IMG/VR virus record: IMGVR_UViG_3300010354_000102
Span: 1-58,215 of that record
Direction: 5' to 3' (one strand)
Source: a virus
Length of the DNA stretch: 58,215 bases
Shown: piece by piece, positions 38,955 through 50,285 of the stretch
How positions within the stretch are numbered: the first letter of the stretch is position 1
Layout: each line of letters opens with the position of its first letter
Notes under the pieces: generated by a model
What the model was told of the DNA's origin: nothing
Database searches by the model: none
What the model saw: the letters and a program-made list of their open reading frames with translations, nothing else
Program-made: the position numbers and the translations under genes

Positions 38955-41900
38955 TTAGATGAAATATGGTATTATCTCTGAACCAGTGTAAATTGTAGAT
39001 GATCCAGAATAAACAGTGCATCCTGTGAATGTAGTCGTGGTTTTTCCTGTATAACGGATAACTCCAAAAACAGTTCCATTTGAATGATAAATGTATCCAG
39101 TATTGGGGAAATATGATGTATTTTGAACTGTAATAGTTGATCCTATGGAACCATTAGATGCAGATATCGCAACTGGATTTTGTATAGATGGGCAGGTTAA
39201 ATTCCAAATAATTCTAGAAGAAGATATAGCAGAATTACCCTTATCACTAAAATCTTGAAGGGTAAATTGACCATAATTATAGTCAATTTCATTTAACGTC
39301 AATCCAGAAACATTTGCAGATCCATCGTCAACTGTATACCACTCATTTAACATGGATAAATTATTTCCAGCATTACCGAGTGAATATGATAAAAGTTCAT
39401 CTGGATTTTGCTGTGCGTTACTAATTAAGACCACAATACCAGATCTCTGATATACATCATTTCCAGGATTTTCTAGAGTTATTAAATTACCATTTCTTTG
39501 TCTGATTGGATTCGTGAATAAAACATTCTCAACATAATAATCTACAAATCCAGTCTTATAGAATCTTTCAGTTGAAGGTATAATTCTCTGAACTGTATTT
39601 ACAGAAATATTTTCAATGCCAGAAGAAAGAATTGTATTAATTTGACGAGATGTTCTATTTTCACTAGTAGCAACTGAAATTCCGATGTTGCTATTAAAGA
39701 TAGATTCAATTTTAGTTGAAGTGACGGAATCAGTGAAATTAGTAATTTGTAAAACTTCAGTAAATTGATTATCTAATGATACTTCAGTAACATCGACTTC
39801 GATTTGTAAAATTTCTACAATTCCTACACTTGCAGTTGTTACACCGCCACCAATAATTTGAATTTGTGCTAGAGATTCTGCAGAACTTACACCAGCACTG
39901 ATAATAGATACGTCATCGGAGAACTGTCTGAGGAATTGACCTGCTGGATGTTCTTTAATAGTAGTTCCATTTACACCTCTAGTAATGTAAATAAATCTAT
40001 CAGATAATTTTTGATTATAGAATACAATCTCATCTCCAATTAACAATTTACCAAATTTGGCAAATTTTTCTGTGGTTGGAACAAATACTACTTCATCATC
40101 TAGATCCATTGGTGCATCCAAATATGCACCAGTTTCATGTAGAGATCTATATGCTAATAGATAATTAACTTTCGCAAAAGATCTTACCGAAGATTCTATA
40201 AATCTTGAAGATTGCTGAATCGTAACTTTATTTTGCGATTCTACAATACTTAGTGGTGTTTCTAGCGATGATTGGAATAAGTTTACACTAACACTCAAAG
40301 AGCTTACATTTGCTCTTAAATCCAGTGTGCTGACATGATTTATAGGAGCTTGAGAAGAAGGAGTTTTTACACTCAAATCTCTCTGTATAATCGCTGTTAA
40401 TTTTCTATCGGTATTAAATGGAGTGACTAATAAAAATGAACTAATGAAAACTTGTGGAGGTAAATCAGCATCAAGTCTATCACCAGTAGAAACATAAAGT
40501 GATGTTGCTAAATCTAGTTGTGGAGACATCCCCACATAGATTTTATTTGTTTCTACGCTTCTTCCTTTTCTTAAAACATCATAACCACGAGCAACAAAAA
40601 CTCTAGGTGGGGATATATATCCACTACCTTGGTCATATAGAACAATATCAATTATTTCTCCATCATGAACAACTGCATATGCTTTTGCTCCACCACCTTG
40701 AGCGGGAGATATAATTGATCCTCCTTCGTCTTTTAGTGGTTGGGAAACAAAAATTAATTGAGGTGCAGTCTCATAACCATATCCAGGTGATGACGGTAAA
40801 ATCTTTTTAGTTTCAAACGTGTTCCAATCTTTTTGATTCCATAATAAAGAAATCACTTTTCCATTCTGAATCTGAGCAACAATATCTAATCCTTCTCCTA
40901 TTGGGGTTCCATTATAATTTGTTGTAGATATTTTTCCATAATAACCTAAAGTATCCGTATCACGATAATCAGTTTTTGTTGCTACGTTGGGAATATTTAA
41001 TATTTTTCTATAATCTGTTTCTCCATCGATTTTGATGAAATCTCCCTTTCTCAAAAATCCTCTTTCTGGATCTTTCGCGGTTTTGTATAACCAAGCTATA
41101 TTTGATTTTGCTAAAACATCTTGAGAATTTTCATCTCTCACAAAATCCGAGATTGAAATTATACTAGATGCATTGATAGTTAAATTATAGAAAGAATCTG
41201 CAATGTTTGTAATTATTAAATCATCTCCCAAAGCAAATTTTCTGTTGTCTGTTTGAACAGTAATTATGCTATTTGTTCCATTAAATCTGACACTTTTAAC
41301 ATAACCATAAGCATAATCAGATCTAATTGGAGAATCTAAGAGAATCTTTGTTGGTTCACTAGTATAATTTCCAGATACCGTAATTTCATATTCATTTAAG
41401 AATGGAATATTATCATAGTTAAAAGATGTTAAAGATTTGACATAATCTCTACCATAAAGATAAATTATATTAACCTTTTGGTTAGGATCAATAGGTTCGG
41501 TGAATGAAATATTTGCTCCACGAATTACATATGATTTGTTTCTCTTCTGTAAAACACCATCAACAAAAACTAAAACATTGAGATCTTCATCAACAGTCAC
41601 CGTCTTACCAGAAACTGCAGACTTCAATAAAAATGGTCCTTTTCTAACGCCATCGATATAAATTTTGTCTAACGTTAATCTTTCATATCCACCAACAGAA
41701 TATGCATAGAACGATTGCTTAATATCATTAAACATTCTTGGTGGTTCTACAAATACTATTTTATTGGGAATAGAGGTTCTCTTGATGTAATATGCTCTAT
41801 CTAATGGTAATAGTGGTGTGCTTCCTGCTTGCTGAATAACTCCATCTATAGCAACTAATAAATTTTCACCTGAAGATAGATTAACTGGTGTGTTATCTTC

Positions 41901-44900
41901 ATAATATAAATCAAATTCTTTCTTAACGTTATTAAATTGTGTAGATATATCTTTTAATTTTCTGAAGAATTGATTATTTAAACTAGAATCTTTAAATTTA
42001 ACAATTCTTCCAATAATCTTTTGTGGAGGACTATCAACTCCCTCTTTATATTGAGCAAACGTAATTGGATTTCCAAAAACACTTCTATATCCTAATGGAG
42101 CTTTAGAAAATGTTAGTTGATTTCCAGAAACAGTATATGATACTCCTGGTTCTTGAACAATTCCATCTAATGATAAAATAATATTTTCTTCGCTACTGAC
42201 AGAATAAGGAGTATTAGAACCCAACAATGTTATTGTAAATGTTGTTGTTCCTGCTCTATTTCCATTTGAATTAAAATAACCATTAAAATCTGGTGTTAAT
42301 TTAAATTCATATGCTAGAGTTTCTCCAGTATCATATGTGGATGCAACAACGGATCCCCTACCTCTAAGAACATTAGTATCACTAACTCTAATAGATGATT
42401 GGGTAATAGTTCTATAAGTATTTTCTACTGTAATCTTATTCTTTTGAGGATCCCATATTTCAATAACGCTAGTGTGAGAAATTTTTGGTTGGATGGGATT
42501 GATTCTATTGATTCCCTGGGATTCAATAGAAACCTCTCCAAATAACTGAAATCCTGCAGGATGAACAGTTTGCTTGATTAAATCTCTCCATACATCTATC
42601 GGTGTCTTTGACTTGATTACATAAGAGTAATCTTGATAGAAATATGAATCAGCTATTTTTTGATAATTGGAATTTAATTTAGATCTATCAGAAGCATAGA
42701 ACCCTAAATTATCAAAATAAGATTTTATATCTGGATGGAACTCTGATTCGTAAGAAGTAACTAGTGTTGCTGTAGTATTATCAGACGATCCTATAATTTG
42801 AAGATTATTTTTAAATTCACCTTCTACTCTCTCAATTCTTAAAATATTAGTTCCTTTTTTCCAACCTTTCTTAGCAACATATCCAATAGCAATTACTATA
42901 TTATTTTCTTTTTGAACAATTTGTTCGCCATCTTTATAACCATTTCCCTGAATATTTTTTAATAGAAGAATTTTATTAGATGTGAACTTCTTAGAAATGG
43001 TAGAATCTTTGATAAAATCTTTTCCATTAAAAATAATTTTTACATTCTTAGGTTGACCTATCGTAGATGATGTAAAATAAATTTTAGGAGACGCTTCGAT
43101 AATTCTGATCTCTGGAGCAACTGTATAACCAATACCTTTGTTCTTAGTAATTACTCCAGCAATAGAACCATCACTATTTTTTACAATACTAAATTCTGCA
43201 AATTTTCCAGTAGCATTTAACAATATTGCTTTTGGTTCTATATAATTTTTTCCAGGATTTTCTATAACGATAGAAGAAATATTTTTAAATTGAGAATTCC
43301 AAACAACTCTTGCAACACACTCATTACTTGGTGCTGGTCTTACTCCTAATACAGTTGGTAATTCATTAAATCCTGTTCCTTGATTCAACAAAGAAACAGA
43401 ATTAATTTCTCCAATAGCAGATTTTGATGTAGTAGTATAAGATATGGTTCCTGAACCATCATATTGTGGTATAGATGTTAATTCATATACAATTTCGTTG
43501 TTTGTAACGTAATCTGCAGTTTTTTCTCCTTGTAAAGGATCTTCAATGATTCTTACATAGGATTTATCTGAATCAATAATTTTATTTTTATCGAAATAGA
43601 AGAAAGTATTAAAATCTGCTAATGTTTTATTATTAAATTGGTTGGATGCAATTACGGCACCAAAACCAGATTTAAATGTAGTGAATGATCCCGCATTTCC
43701 TGGAAGAATATTATTTGGTTTCGATTCAACTGTTAGAATATTAAAATTGCCGCTTGGAGAAAATTCTATGAAACTATCTCTCAAACTAAAATGAGAGGTA
43801 TCTAATTTATACTTGTAGTAATTTTGGAATTTTAATACAGGGTTTCTTTCCCAATTTACTCCATCATATGAAAATTCAAACTTATATGCTGCAGGTTCTA
43901 TATTATCCTTTACAGTAACTAGTTTCTTAGGATCACTATCATCAAAGAAAGCATAATTTGGAACTAATGGATTAATATTTTCTAAAGTTCTAGAAACATT
44001 ATAAACAACAGTAATTTTCTGAGTTTTTAAATCGTAATTTAATACATAACCATCAGCATCACTTAATCCTAAATGATAGTTAGAAGGCAATGTATATTGA
44101 TTTAAGTAATTTGTGACAAGTTCATTATTAAAATGTTCTTTGATGGTAGTATTGTATTGACCTCTTTGAACTATAACATATGAGTTTGGAATATTTACTG
44201 AAGTTACTCTAACAACTTCATCTCCAACTAAAAGGTAGTCATTTTCAGAAATATTATTTACATCGGAAAGATATAAAGTAGTATCATTTACACCAAATCC
44301 AACGTGCTGAACGTCTAAAAGTAAAGATCTAGTAGATGTTCCTCCTTTATCGAGAGAAGCGGGAGAAACTGTTAAAATATCACCTCTCTTATATTGTTTT
44401 CCCTTGTAAGTTAAAACAATATTAGTCACAACTCCATTTGTGACACTAATAGTTGCTCGTGCATTATCAACATTTCCTGGTCTACCAATTGTTGCTAATT
44501 CAGAATTTCCTACTATTCTACCTTCAAAATCTCTGCATTTTGAGATGTCTGCAAAAATTAATTCTACATTAGTAAATGTTCCATTACCAGATGTAGTCGA
44601 AGCATAGTCACCGACAATTTGATTATTGTTTTTGTAACTACCATTATTCAAAACAAATAGATTACCAATACCAGTATCACTTAATTTTTTATTATAATTT
44701 GGAGCATTAAGTGAAACAGTTTGATAAATCCTTTTTCTTACAAATATAGTAGTCTCTGTTGTTGAATCATTAGGATTAATATTAACTGTAAAATTCTCTC
44801 CTTGACCGATCTTGTGATCTTCGGATGTTTTTAAAATGGCAATATTATTATTAATACCAATTGGTTTGATATCAGAACTTAAATTGAATATCGTTACGAT

Positions 44901-47900
44901 TTTTCCACCAACACTGTCATTAATAGAAGAACTTCTTAAGAAATATCCTTGTTCAGTTGTAAATTGACCTTGTAAAACGCGAACTTTTATAGAATTTCTG
45001 AAAGTAGTAGATTCTAGAATTGTTCCCTTTGCTTTTTGATTAGTTGCAACAGATCCAGGAGAATTGTTGTTTATTAATGTTATTGGCGAACCATTCAAAG
45101 TAGTAGCAACTTTAAATCTATTTGGTTCGGCATTTACGACATAATAAATTTGATTAGCAATAATATTTGAAAATGTATTACTAAAAACAATTGGTTCTCC
45201 ATTTACAAATGGATTGGATGATACTTGAAGTCTGTTACTTTGAACTTTTAAAATGACTACTTGTTTTCCATTTGTTAATGAAACGGTAGAATTTGCTGAA
45301 TAATCTGATGGTTTATCTAATACAACGTTTATAACATTAATAGAAGAAAATAGTTCGTTGGTAGTATTAAAAGTTCCAGATACATTTCTCAAAACTATAG
45401 TTTTATCATCAAAAACATTAGAAATAACTTGACCAGTTGCTCCAGTTACTTCTTGTGTGATGATATCATTCTCAAAAAAGTATGCGGGATTTTCTGTGGT
45501 AATTTTTAATGCTTTTGTTTGACGAGATTCGATAGAAACTACATTTTTACCTTTTAATGATGAAACCTGAGCAACTGCATTTGATCCATCCGTATTTGTG
45601 TAGTCTATATCTACTACACTACCAACAGAAAATGTATTGGTGGAAGATTCTACAATTGCACCGCTCAATGAACCAGAATTAATTGATTCTACGTATGCTA
45701 ACACTCCAGAACCATTTTCGGGAGTTTTGTCTGTTATTAATCTTCTAACTTTTCTTGGAAGATCCTTTTGGGATATAACTTTATTATAATTAGAATCAAC
45801 AGGTAAAGAATAAAAGTTATCTCCTATGACATAAGGATATACGGGAGTATTATCCGCAGATACAGTTACAAAATATGCATAAGTTCCAGCAGGATATTCT
45901 GGAGTAACACAAAATCTGCCATTATTTTCGTCTAAAGATCCAGATCTATGATTATATTTAAAATCTTCAACAAATGAACCCAATGGATATGTATCTACTG
46001 AAGGACCATCAAGTCTGTTAGTTTTCAAAGAATAACTAGAAGTCATTCTTGCTACAGCACTATTAGAATCCAAAGAATTAGAATATCCATAAGGACCATA
46101 AATTGGATTGCCATCAAAAGCATATCCTAAAATGGGAGAATGAACTAGAGGAGATGTTTCTACAAATAATGAAGAGATGTTATCACCTAGCTCATATCTT
46201 AATGATTTTGGATTTGCGAGATAAGAATATCCATATCCAATAGAAGGATCATTATTTTGGAAATAATAACCATAATTAATATCTAAAGAATTAGCGTGTT
46301 TAAATACTAAATTTCTTCTCCATGTTCTAACAACTGATACAGCTGTTGCTCCAGAACCAACTGGAACTACTTCAACTGATACATTTTGCTGGGTATAAAA
46401 TTTACCAGCGTCATTTTGAATAAAATCAACTATTTGCCCAGCATTATTGATTACAGCAGTGTAATTAGCAAATCTTCCTTTACCGAGAGAATCTCTAATG
46501 ATAATTTTTGGTGGAGTTGAATAATATTCGCCTGGATTAATGATTTTTAATTTAGATACTTTATCTCCAGTAACTACTGCTTCTACTACAGCTCCTCTTC
46601 CTGATGTGATTGTAATACTTGGAACGGGAGGAAAGAATCCCGAACCAGATTCTAAAACATCAATTCTATCAATAACTTCTCCACTCAATACTGCCTTTCC
46701 TTTGGCAACTATTTCTCCAGAACCATCTTGTATCAAAACATATGGAACATCTCTATAACCACTACCTTTATTAGTTACTTCAACGCTTGTAATTTCACCA
46801 AAAGTAACTAAATTTTGATCAGTGTCTTTATAACTTCTTACAGTTGTTCCATTTACTAAAATACCAACCTCATTGGGTTGAGTTTTATAAATCTCAGTAG
46901 TTCTAGTTGGATATTTCCTAATTAATTTTAATTTTTGTTGATCTTTTAAAGTAATATTCCAATTAGTCTTTCCAATATCATGACTTGGATATCCTGAAGA
47001 TGTAATGTAGTAATATTGATCATCTTCAAAAATAGCAGAAACATTTGCTAGAACTTCCGAGAGATCTGAATCTATTGTAGTGTTTGCTGAAGATGGATTT
47101 GTATTATTTTCATTAATTAACCATCTGTAATTACCAGAAATTCTATCAAAAAGAATATTGTCTCTACTTTCAAATCCTGGTTCAGAAATTTGAATAAAAT
47201 CTCCTTCTTTTGAGTGTGCTTTTAAGGAAGAAGGTGTTAAATTGTATAAAATACCAAAAACTATTAATCTTACTTGCTGAGTTGCTCCATTATTATCAAT
47301 ATATGAAGAAAATACTGGCGTATTGTCATAAACGATAGTATTTACGTTATGGTATTGGGGTGTAGATCCTCTAGATTCTACTTCAAACTGATTAATATTT
47401 TTATTCTTGAAGACGATTACTTCATTTCCGACAATAACACTTCCAGACGTATTAGACCAACCAGCGGTAGAGTAAACATTAATCTTACTATTAACAGATT
47501 GTGTATTAGTTACTGATTTTGTTAGATAAGTTCTATTTGCTACAGAAAATTCACCTACTACTGTATCAGTTCCTAAAATAACTTCATAAAATCCATCTCC
47601 AATATCTACAATATTATCAACTACCCCAAAAGCATTCTTAATAGATGCATCAGATAGACTCTGATTTTGAATTAATTTCTCCCCAACAATTTTATTAATG
47701 TCTCCCGAGAGAACTTTAACTTTTAATGCATACTTATTGATCCATTCACCATTAGATGTCTTATATGTGCTTTGATTGGGATAATATACGGTAGGAATAT
47801 CACTAGCATCTTTCGCTACAATCGAATTAAAAATAAATTTAATTGATTGATCTGTTCCTTTCGCAGCATAAAACTTTTTAATGTTTTTGATTAGTAAAGA

Positions 47901-48470
47901 TTTATCAACTTGACTCTTTAAATCTTTTTCTGGGAAAGAACCTAGATATTCTTTTTCAAAATTTTTAACTAACGCATATAAAAATAAGTTGCTAATATTA
48001 GATACAACTTTCCCTGATAGGTGAGTTTTACCCTCCCCTAAATCTTCATATTCAACCGTTTTAATATCTGGTTTATTGTAAAGATCTCCTAATTTTGTAG
48101 TTGCATTGATATTTCTATAACAACCTACAAAAGTATTTGATGTTTTATAACGATAAAAGATTGCTTCATCGTCAATTAAAATATACCCATTAGTGCTAGG
48201 AAAAGATTTAGTATCAGCAACAGTAATTACAGTATCTGTTGGGTTGATATTTGATACTAAAGTAGTATTTTCCTGTAAAATTTTGGTTTCATACGTATCA
48301 ATATCTCTATACTTAGAGAGATTATTGATTAGATCTAATGGTTGTCCAGGTAACTCTAATTGTTCATAATACTTTTGTAAAAAAGCAGTGAACTTTGGAT
48401 ATTCTGTAGAGATGAAATTTGGTAATTGCTTGTCAATTAAAGCAGATAGATTTCTTACCTTGGATGCCAT
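38955..48470 (-). CDS. Giant baseplate wedge protein (gp7 position), 3171 aa, with YHYH domain
   Basis: A 3171-aa protein directly after gp6. The start KVRNLSALIDKQLPNFISTE followed by YPKFTAFLQKYYEQLE is the usual N-terminus of cyanophage baseplate proteins in the gp7 place. T4 gp7 is 1032 aa. Further domains: Gly repeats such as VTNKGSGYRDVPYVLIQDGS near 565 and again near 1700; a YHYH-like domain at about 765-890 with YAFDGNPIYGPYGY and RFCVTPEYPAGTYAYFVT; and repeated VFVDGVLQ-type units near 2050-2220. The C-terminus is beta-rich. It is a baseplate wedge organiser and may also carry host-surface functions. I infer the gp7 role from position, not from whole-length similarity. Confidence 0.8.
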   Translation of the reverse strand: MASKVRNLSALIDKQLPNFISTEYPKFTAFLQKYYEQLELPGQPLDLINNLSKYRDIDTYETKILQENTTLVSNINPTDTVITVADTKSFPSTNGYILIDDEAIFYRYKTSNTFVGCYRNINATTKLGDLYNKPDIKTVEYEDLGEGKTHLSGKVVSNISNLFLYALVKNFEKEYLGSFPEKDLKSQVDKSLLIKNIKKFYAAKGTDQSIKFIFNSIVAKDASDIPTVYYPNQSTYKTSNGEWINKYALKVKVLSGDINKIVGEKLIQNQSLSDASIKNAFGVVDNIVDIGDGFYEVILGTDTVVGEFSVANRTYLTKSVTNTQSVNSKINVYSTAGWSNTSGSVIVGNEVIVFKNKNINQFEVESRGSTPQYHNVNTIVYDNTPVFSSYIDNNGATQQVRLIVFGILYNLTPSSLKAHSKEGDFIQISEPGFESRDNILFDRISGNYRWLINENNTNPSSANTTIDSDLSEVLANVSAIFEDDQYYYITSSGYPSHDIGKTNWNITLKDQQKLKLIRKYPTRTTEIYKTQPNEVGILVNGTTVRSYKDTDQNLVTFGEITSVEVTNKGSGYRDVPYVLIQDGSGEIVAKGKAVLSGEVIDRIDVLESGSGFFPPVPSITITSGRGAVVEAVVTGDKVSKLKIINPGEYYSTPPKIIIRDSLGKGRFANYTAVINNAGQIVDFIQNDAGKFYTQQNVSVEVVPVGSGATAVSVVRTWRRNLVFKHANSLDINYGYYFQNNDPSIGYGYSYLANPKSLRYELGDNISSLFVETSPLVHSPILGYAFDGNPIYGPYGYSNSLDSNSAVARMTSSYSLKTNRLDGPSVDTYPLGSFVEDFKYNHRSGSLDENNGRFCVTPEYPAGTYAYFVTVSADNTPVYPYVIGDNFYSLPVDSNYNKVISQKDLPRKVRRLITDKTPENGSGVLAYVESINSGSLSGAIVESSTNTFSVGSVVDIDYTNTDGSNAVAQVSSLKGKNVVSIESRQTKALKITTENPAYFFENDIITQEVTGATGQVISNVFDDKTIVLRNVSGTFNTTNELFSSINVINVVLDKPSDYSANSTVSLTNGKQVVILKVQSNRLQVSSNPFVNGEPIVFSNTFSNIIANQIYYVVNAEPNRFKVATTLNGSPITLINNNSPGSVATNQKAKGTILESTTFRNSIKVRVLQGQFTTEQGYFLRSSSINDSVGGKIVTIFNLSSDIKPIGINNNIAILKTSEDHKIGQGENFTVNINPNDSTTETTIFVRKRIYQTVSLNAPNYNKKLSDTGIGNLFVLNNGSYKNNNQIVGDYASTTSGNGTFTNVELIFADISKCRDFEGRIVGNSELATIGRPGNVDNARATISVTNGVVTNIVLTYKGKQYKRGDILTVSPASLDKGGTSTRSLLLDVQHVGFGVNDTTLYLSDVNNISENDYLLVGDEVVRVTSVNIPNSYVIVQRGQYNTTIKEHFNNELVTNYLNQYTLPSNYHLGLSDADGYVLNYDLKTQKITVVYNVSRTLENINPLVPNYAFFDDSDPKKLVTVKDNIEPAAYKFEFSYDGVNWERNPVLKFQNYYKYKLDTSHFSLRDSFIEFSPSGNFNILTVESKPNNILPGNAGSFTTFKSGFGAVIASNQFNNKTLADFNTFFYFDKNKIIDSDKSYVRIIEDPLQGEKTADYVTNNEIVYELTSIPQYDGSGTISYTTTSKSAIGEINSVSLLNQGTGFNELPTVLGVRPAPSNECVARVVWNSQFKNISSIVIENPGKNYIEPKAILLNATGKFAEFSIVKNSDGSIAGVITKNKGIGYTVAPEIRIIEASPKIYFTSSTIGQPKNVKIIFNGKDFIKDSTISKKFTSNKILLLKNIQGNGYKDGEQIVQKENNIVIAIGYVAKKGWKKGTNILRIERVEGEFKNNLQIIGSSDNTTATLVTSYESEFHPDIKSYFDNLGFYASDRSKLNSNYQKIADSYFYQDYSYVIKSKTPIDVWRDLIKQTVHPAGFQLFGEVSIESQGINRINPIQPKISHTSVIEIWDPQKNKITVENTYRTITQSSIRVSDTNVLRGRGSVVASTYDTGETLAYEFKLTPDFNGYFNSNGNRAGTTTFTITLLGSNTPYSVSSEENIILSLDGIVQEPGVSYTVSGNQLTFSKAPLGYRSVFGNPITFAQYKEGVDSPPQKIIGRIVKFKDSSLNNQFFRKLKDISTQFNNVKKEFDLYYEDNTPVNLSSGENLLVAIDGVIQQAGSTPLLPLDRAYYIKRTSIPNKIVFVEPPRMFNDIKQSFYAYSVGGYERLTLDKIYIDGVRKGPFLLKSAVSGKTVTVDEDLNVLVFVDGVLQKRNKSYVIRGANISFTEPIDPNQKVNIIYLYGRDYVKSLTSFNYDNIPFLNEYEITVSGNYTSEPTKILLDSPIRSDYAYGYVKSVRFNGTNSIITVQTDNRKFALGDDLIITNIADSFYNLTINASSIISISDFVRDENSQDVLAKSNIAWLYKTAKDPERGFLRKGDFIKIDGETDYRKILNIPNVATKTDYRDTDTLGYYGKISTTNYNGTPIGEGLDIVAQIQNGKVISLLWNQKDWNTFETKKILPSSPGYGYETAPQLIFVSQPLKDEGGSIISPAQGGGAKAYAVVHDGEIIDIVLYDQGSGYISPPRVFVARGYDVLRKGRSVETNKIYVGMSPQLDLATSLYVSTGDRLDADLPPQVFISSFLLVTPFNTDRKLTAIIQRDLSVKTPSSQAPINHVSTLDLRANVSSLSVSVNLFQSSLETPLSIVESQNKVTIQQSSRFIESSVRSFAKVNYLLAYRSLHETGAYLDAPMDLDDEVVFVPTTEKFAKFGKLLIGDEIVFYNQKLSDRFIYITRGVNGTTIKEHPAGQFLRQFSDDVSIISAGVSSAESLAQIQIIGGGVTTASVGIVEILQIEVDVTEVSLDNQFTEVLQITNFTDSVTSTKIESIFNSNIGISVATSENRTSRQINTILSSGIENISVNTVQRIIPSTERFYKTGFVDYYVENVLFTNPIRQRNGNLITLENPGNDVYQRSGIVVLISNAQQNPDELLSYSLGNAGNNLSMLNEWYTVDDGSANVSGLTLNEIDYNYGQFTLQDFSDKGNSAISSSRIIWNLTCPSIQNPVAISASNGSIGSTITVQNTSYFPNTGYIYHSNGTVFGVIRYTGKTTTTFTGCTVYSGSSTIYTGSEIIPYFI

Positions 48471-48475
48471 TTATT

Positions 48476-50281
48476 CTACTCTTGAATAAGGGTGAAAATA
48501 CTTTTGTCAATATCTACATCTAAATATACTTCTCTCTTTGCGAGAATGTCATTATATTCTGGTTTTAGACGTATTTCAATTTTGTCATCATCAAAACTTC
48601 CATCAATAATTGTCAAATTATATAACTGAATTTCACCTTTTTCATAATTAATGATACCTTGATTGTTGTTTAGAACAATTTTTTCCGAAGTCTGTGAATC
48701 AAGTCGATATAAAACAACTTTTCCATCACGATCTTCAAGATAAACAGTATATTGAGGAAACTCTTGAACTTTGAATCCTGTAGATGTCAATGTTTTTACA
48801 TCTAAATCAATAGCAAAACGATTGTTAAAACAAAATTCATAGTATGCTTTATTATTTAACGAAGGATAAAAATCCTTTCTCATAACAATATCAGTTAAGT
48901 TTGATTTGATAGATCTTTCTGAACTATCAATCACACTCACAAATTTACTATAACGATACTTGCCACCAAATTTTTCTGTATCAGAACTAGCAATATACTT
49001 ATTGATATTTTCTATAACTTTTGCTTTTAAGGCATCGGCAGTAGATGTAGTTACGGTTGCATCATAAAAAATTCTTGAATACATTTCAATGTAAATAATC
49101 GATGCATCAACAATTTCTGGAATAACCGAAGCAACCGAATATTTTCTCAACTCATCAAGAATAATTTTCTTCGTATACGATGATAAGTATGAAAGATTTC
49201 TTGGTTTAATAGCAATCTTAACTTTTCCATACTCAGGCGGATCTGCTTGTTCTCCACCATATGTAATAATATCTGCTGCTACTGGATATACTCTACGAAT
49301 GATAGAAGTGTAGTCAGTGGCGGTTACAGCACGGTTCTGAGTGCCATACATTGCTGGAGCATTGATCTTAATACTATCAACTGATTCTATATTTGCTCCA
49401 CCAAATGCTCTTGTTAAAACAGTAATGTTATTAACCGTTGCAATAAAATTAGTATTTCCTGAAATATCAGTTACAACACCATTGAAAGTAAAATTAGCAG
49501 TTCCGTTTGTATCTGGCCCGTTAGTTACAATATAACTAATCTCTACAATTTGACCTTGAACTAATTTTTTTCCAAATACACCATCTCCAAATGTAATCTT
49601 GTAATTTTCATCTTCAATTTCATTTACAAAATAAGCAGGTGATGTTGGGCTTACGTTTAGAATATTATCGGATTGAACAAACTTCTCAAAAGTGCTAGAT
49701 CCAGATCCTTGAAATACTCTAACTCTAATCGATGATGTATCAATACCAGCATTATTTAAAATAACGCTAAATTGATCATTTGATGTTACATTATATGAGT
49801 TAGTAACAAACGATCCTTCGTATATTTTTAGAGAAGGAAAGTATGCAGTATTGTTTGGAAGAACAGATGCTTTCACGTCATCCAATACAACATACTGATA
49901 AACTTGATCATTTACAATCGAGATAAAAGCATTTCCTCTTTTAAGAAATACTGTTTCTGGGATTGTAGTTCCTGATGCAATGCTTAGAGTTAAATCAATA
50001 GCAGCAGAAGCGGCAACTGCAGATCTAGGAACGTATCCTAATTGCTTCGCTAATGATACTACGTTGTCTCTTACGGTAGCAGAGTCAAGGAATGCTTCGT
50101 TGACAACCATATTGGCATTAAATGCCGAATAATAGGTGTTATATGCCAATACATCAAGAAGCATTCCTAATGTAGAACCTTCAAAATCATAATCAGTAAA
50201 ATCTGAGTTTGCTCTGAGATAATCTCTCAAAGCAACTTTTATATCAAAATAATCTAAATTTGTTAACTGATTGTATGCCAT
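48476..50281 (-). CDS. 6: Baseplate wedge protein gp6
   Basis: A 601-aa protein (T4 gp6 is 660 aa). The start MAYNQLTNLDYFDIKVALRD and FEGSTLGMLLDVLAYNTYYS are hallmarks of gp6 in cyanophages. The middle contains the Baseplate_J-like core, seen at NFTFNGVVTDISGNTN and DYTSIIRRVYPVAADI. gp6 forms the iris-like inner ring that holds the wedges together and triggers sheath contraction. It is placed between gp25 (4 bases upstream) and the gp7-like gene (5 bases downstream). Confidence 0.95.
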   Translation of the reverse strand: MAYNQLTNLDYFDIKVALRDYLRANSDFTDYDFEGSTLGMLLDVLAYNTYYSAFNANMVVNEAFLDSATVRDNVVSLAKQLGYVPRSAVAASAAIDLTLSIASGTTIPETVFLKRGNAFISIVNDQVYQYVVLDDVKASVLPNNTAYFPSLKIYEGSFVTNSYNVTSNDQFSVILNNAGIDTSSIRVRVFQGSGSSTFEKFVQSDNILNVSPTSPAYFVNEIEDENYKITFGDGVFGKKLVQGQIVEISYIVTNGPDTNGTANFTFNGVVTDISGNTNFIATVNNITVLTRAFGGANIESVDSIKINAPAMYGTQNRAVTATDYTSIIRRVYPVAADIITYGGEQADPPEYGKVKIAIKPRNLSYLSSYTKKIILDELRKYSVASVIPEIVDASIIYIEMYSRIFYDATVTTSTADALKAKVIENINKYIASSDTEKFGGKYRYSKFVSVIDSSERSIKSNLTDIVMRKDFYPSLNNKAYYEFCFNNRFAIDLDVKTLTSTGFKVQEFPQYTVYLEDRDGKVVLYRLDSQTSEKIVLNNNQGIINYEKGEIQLYNLTIIDGSFDDDKIEIRLKPEYNDILAKREVYLDVDIDKSIFTLIQE

Positions 50282-50285
50282 TTAC

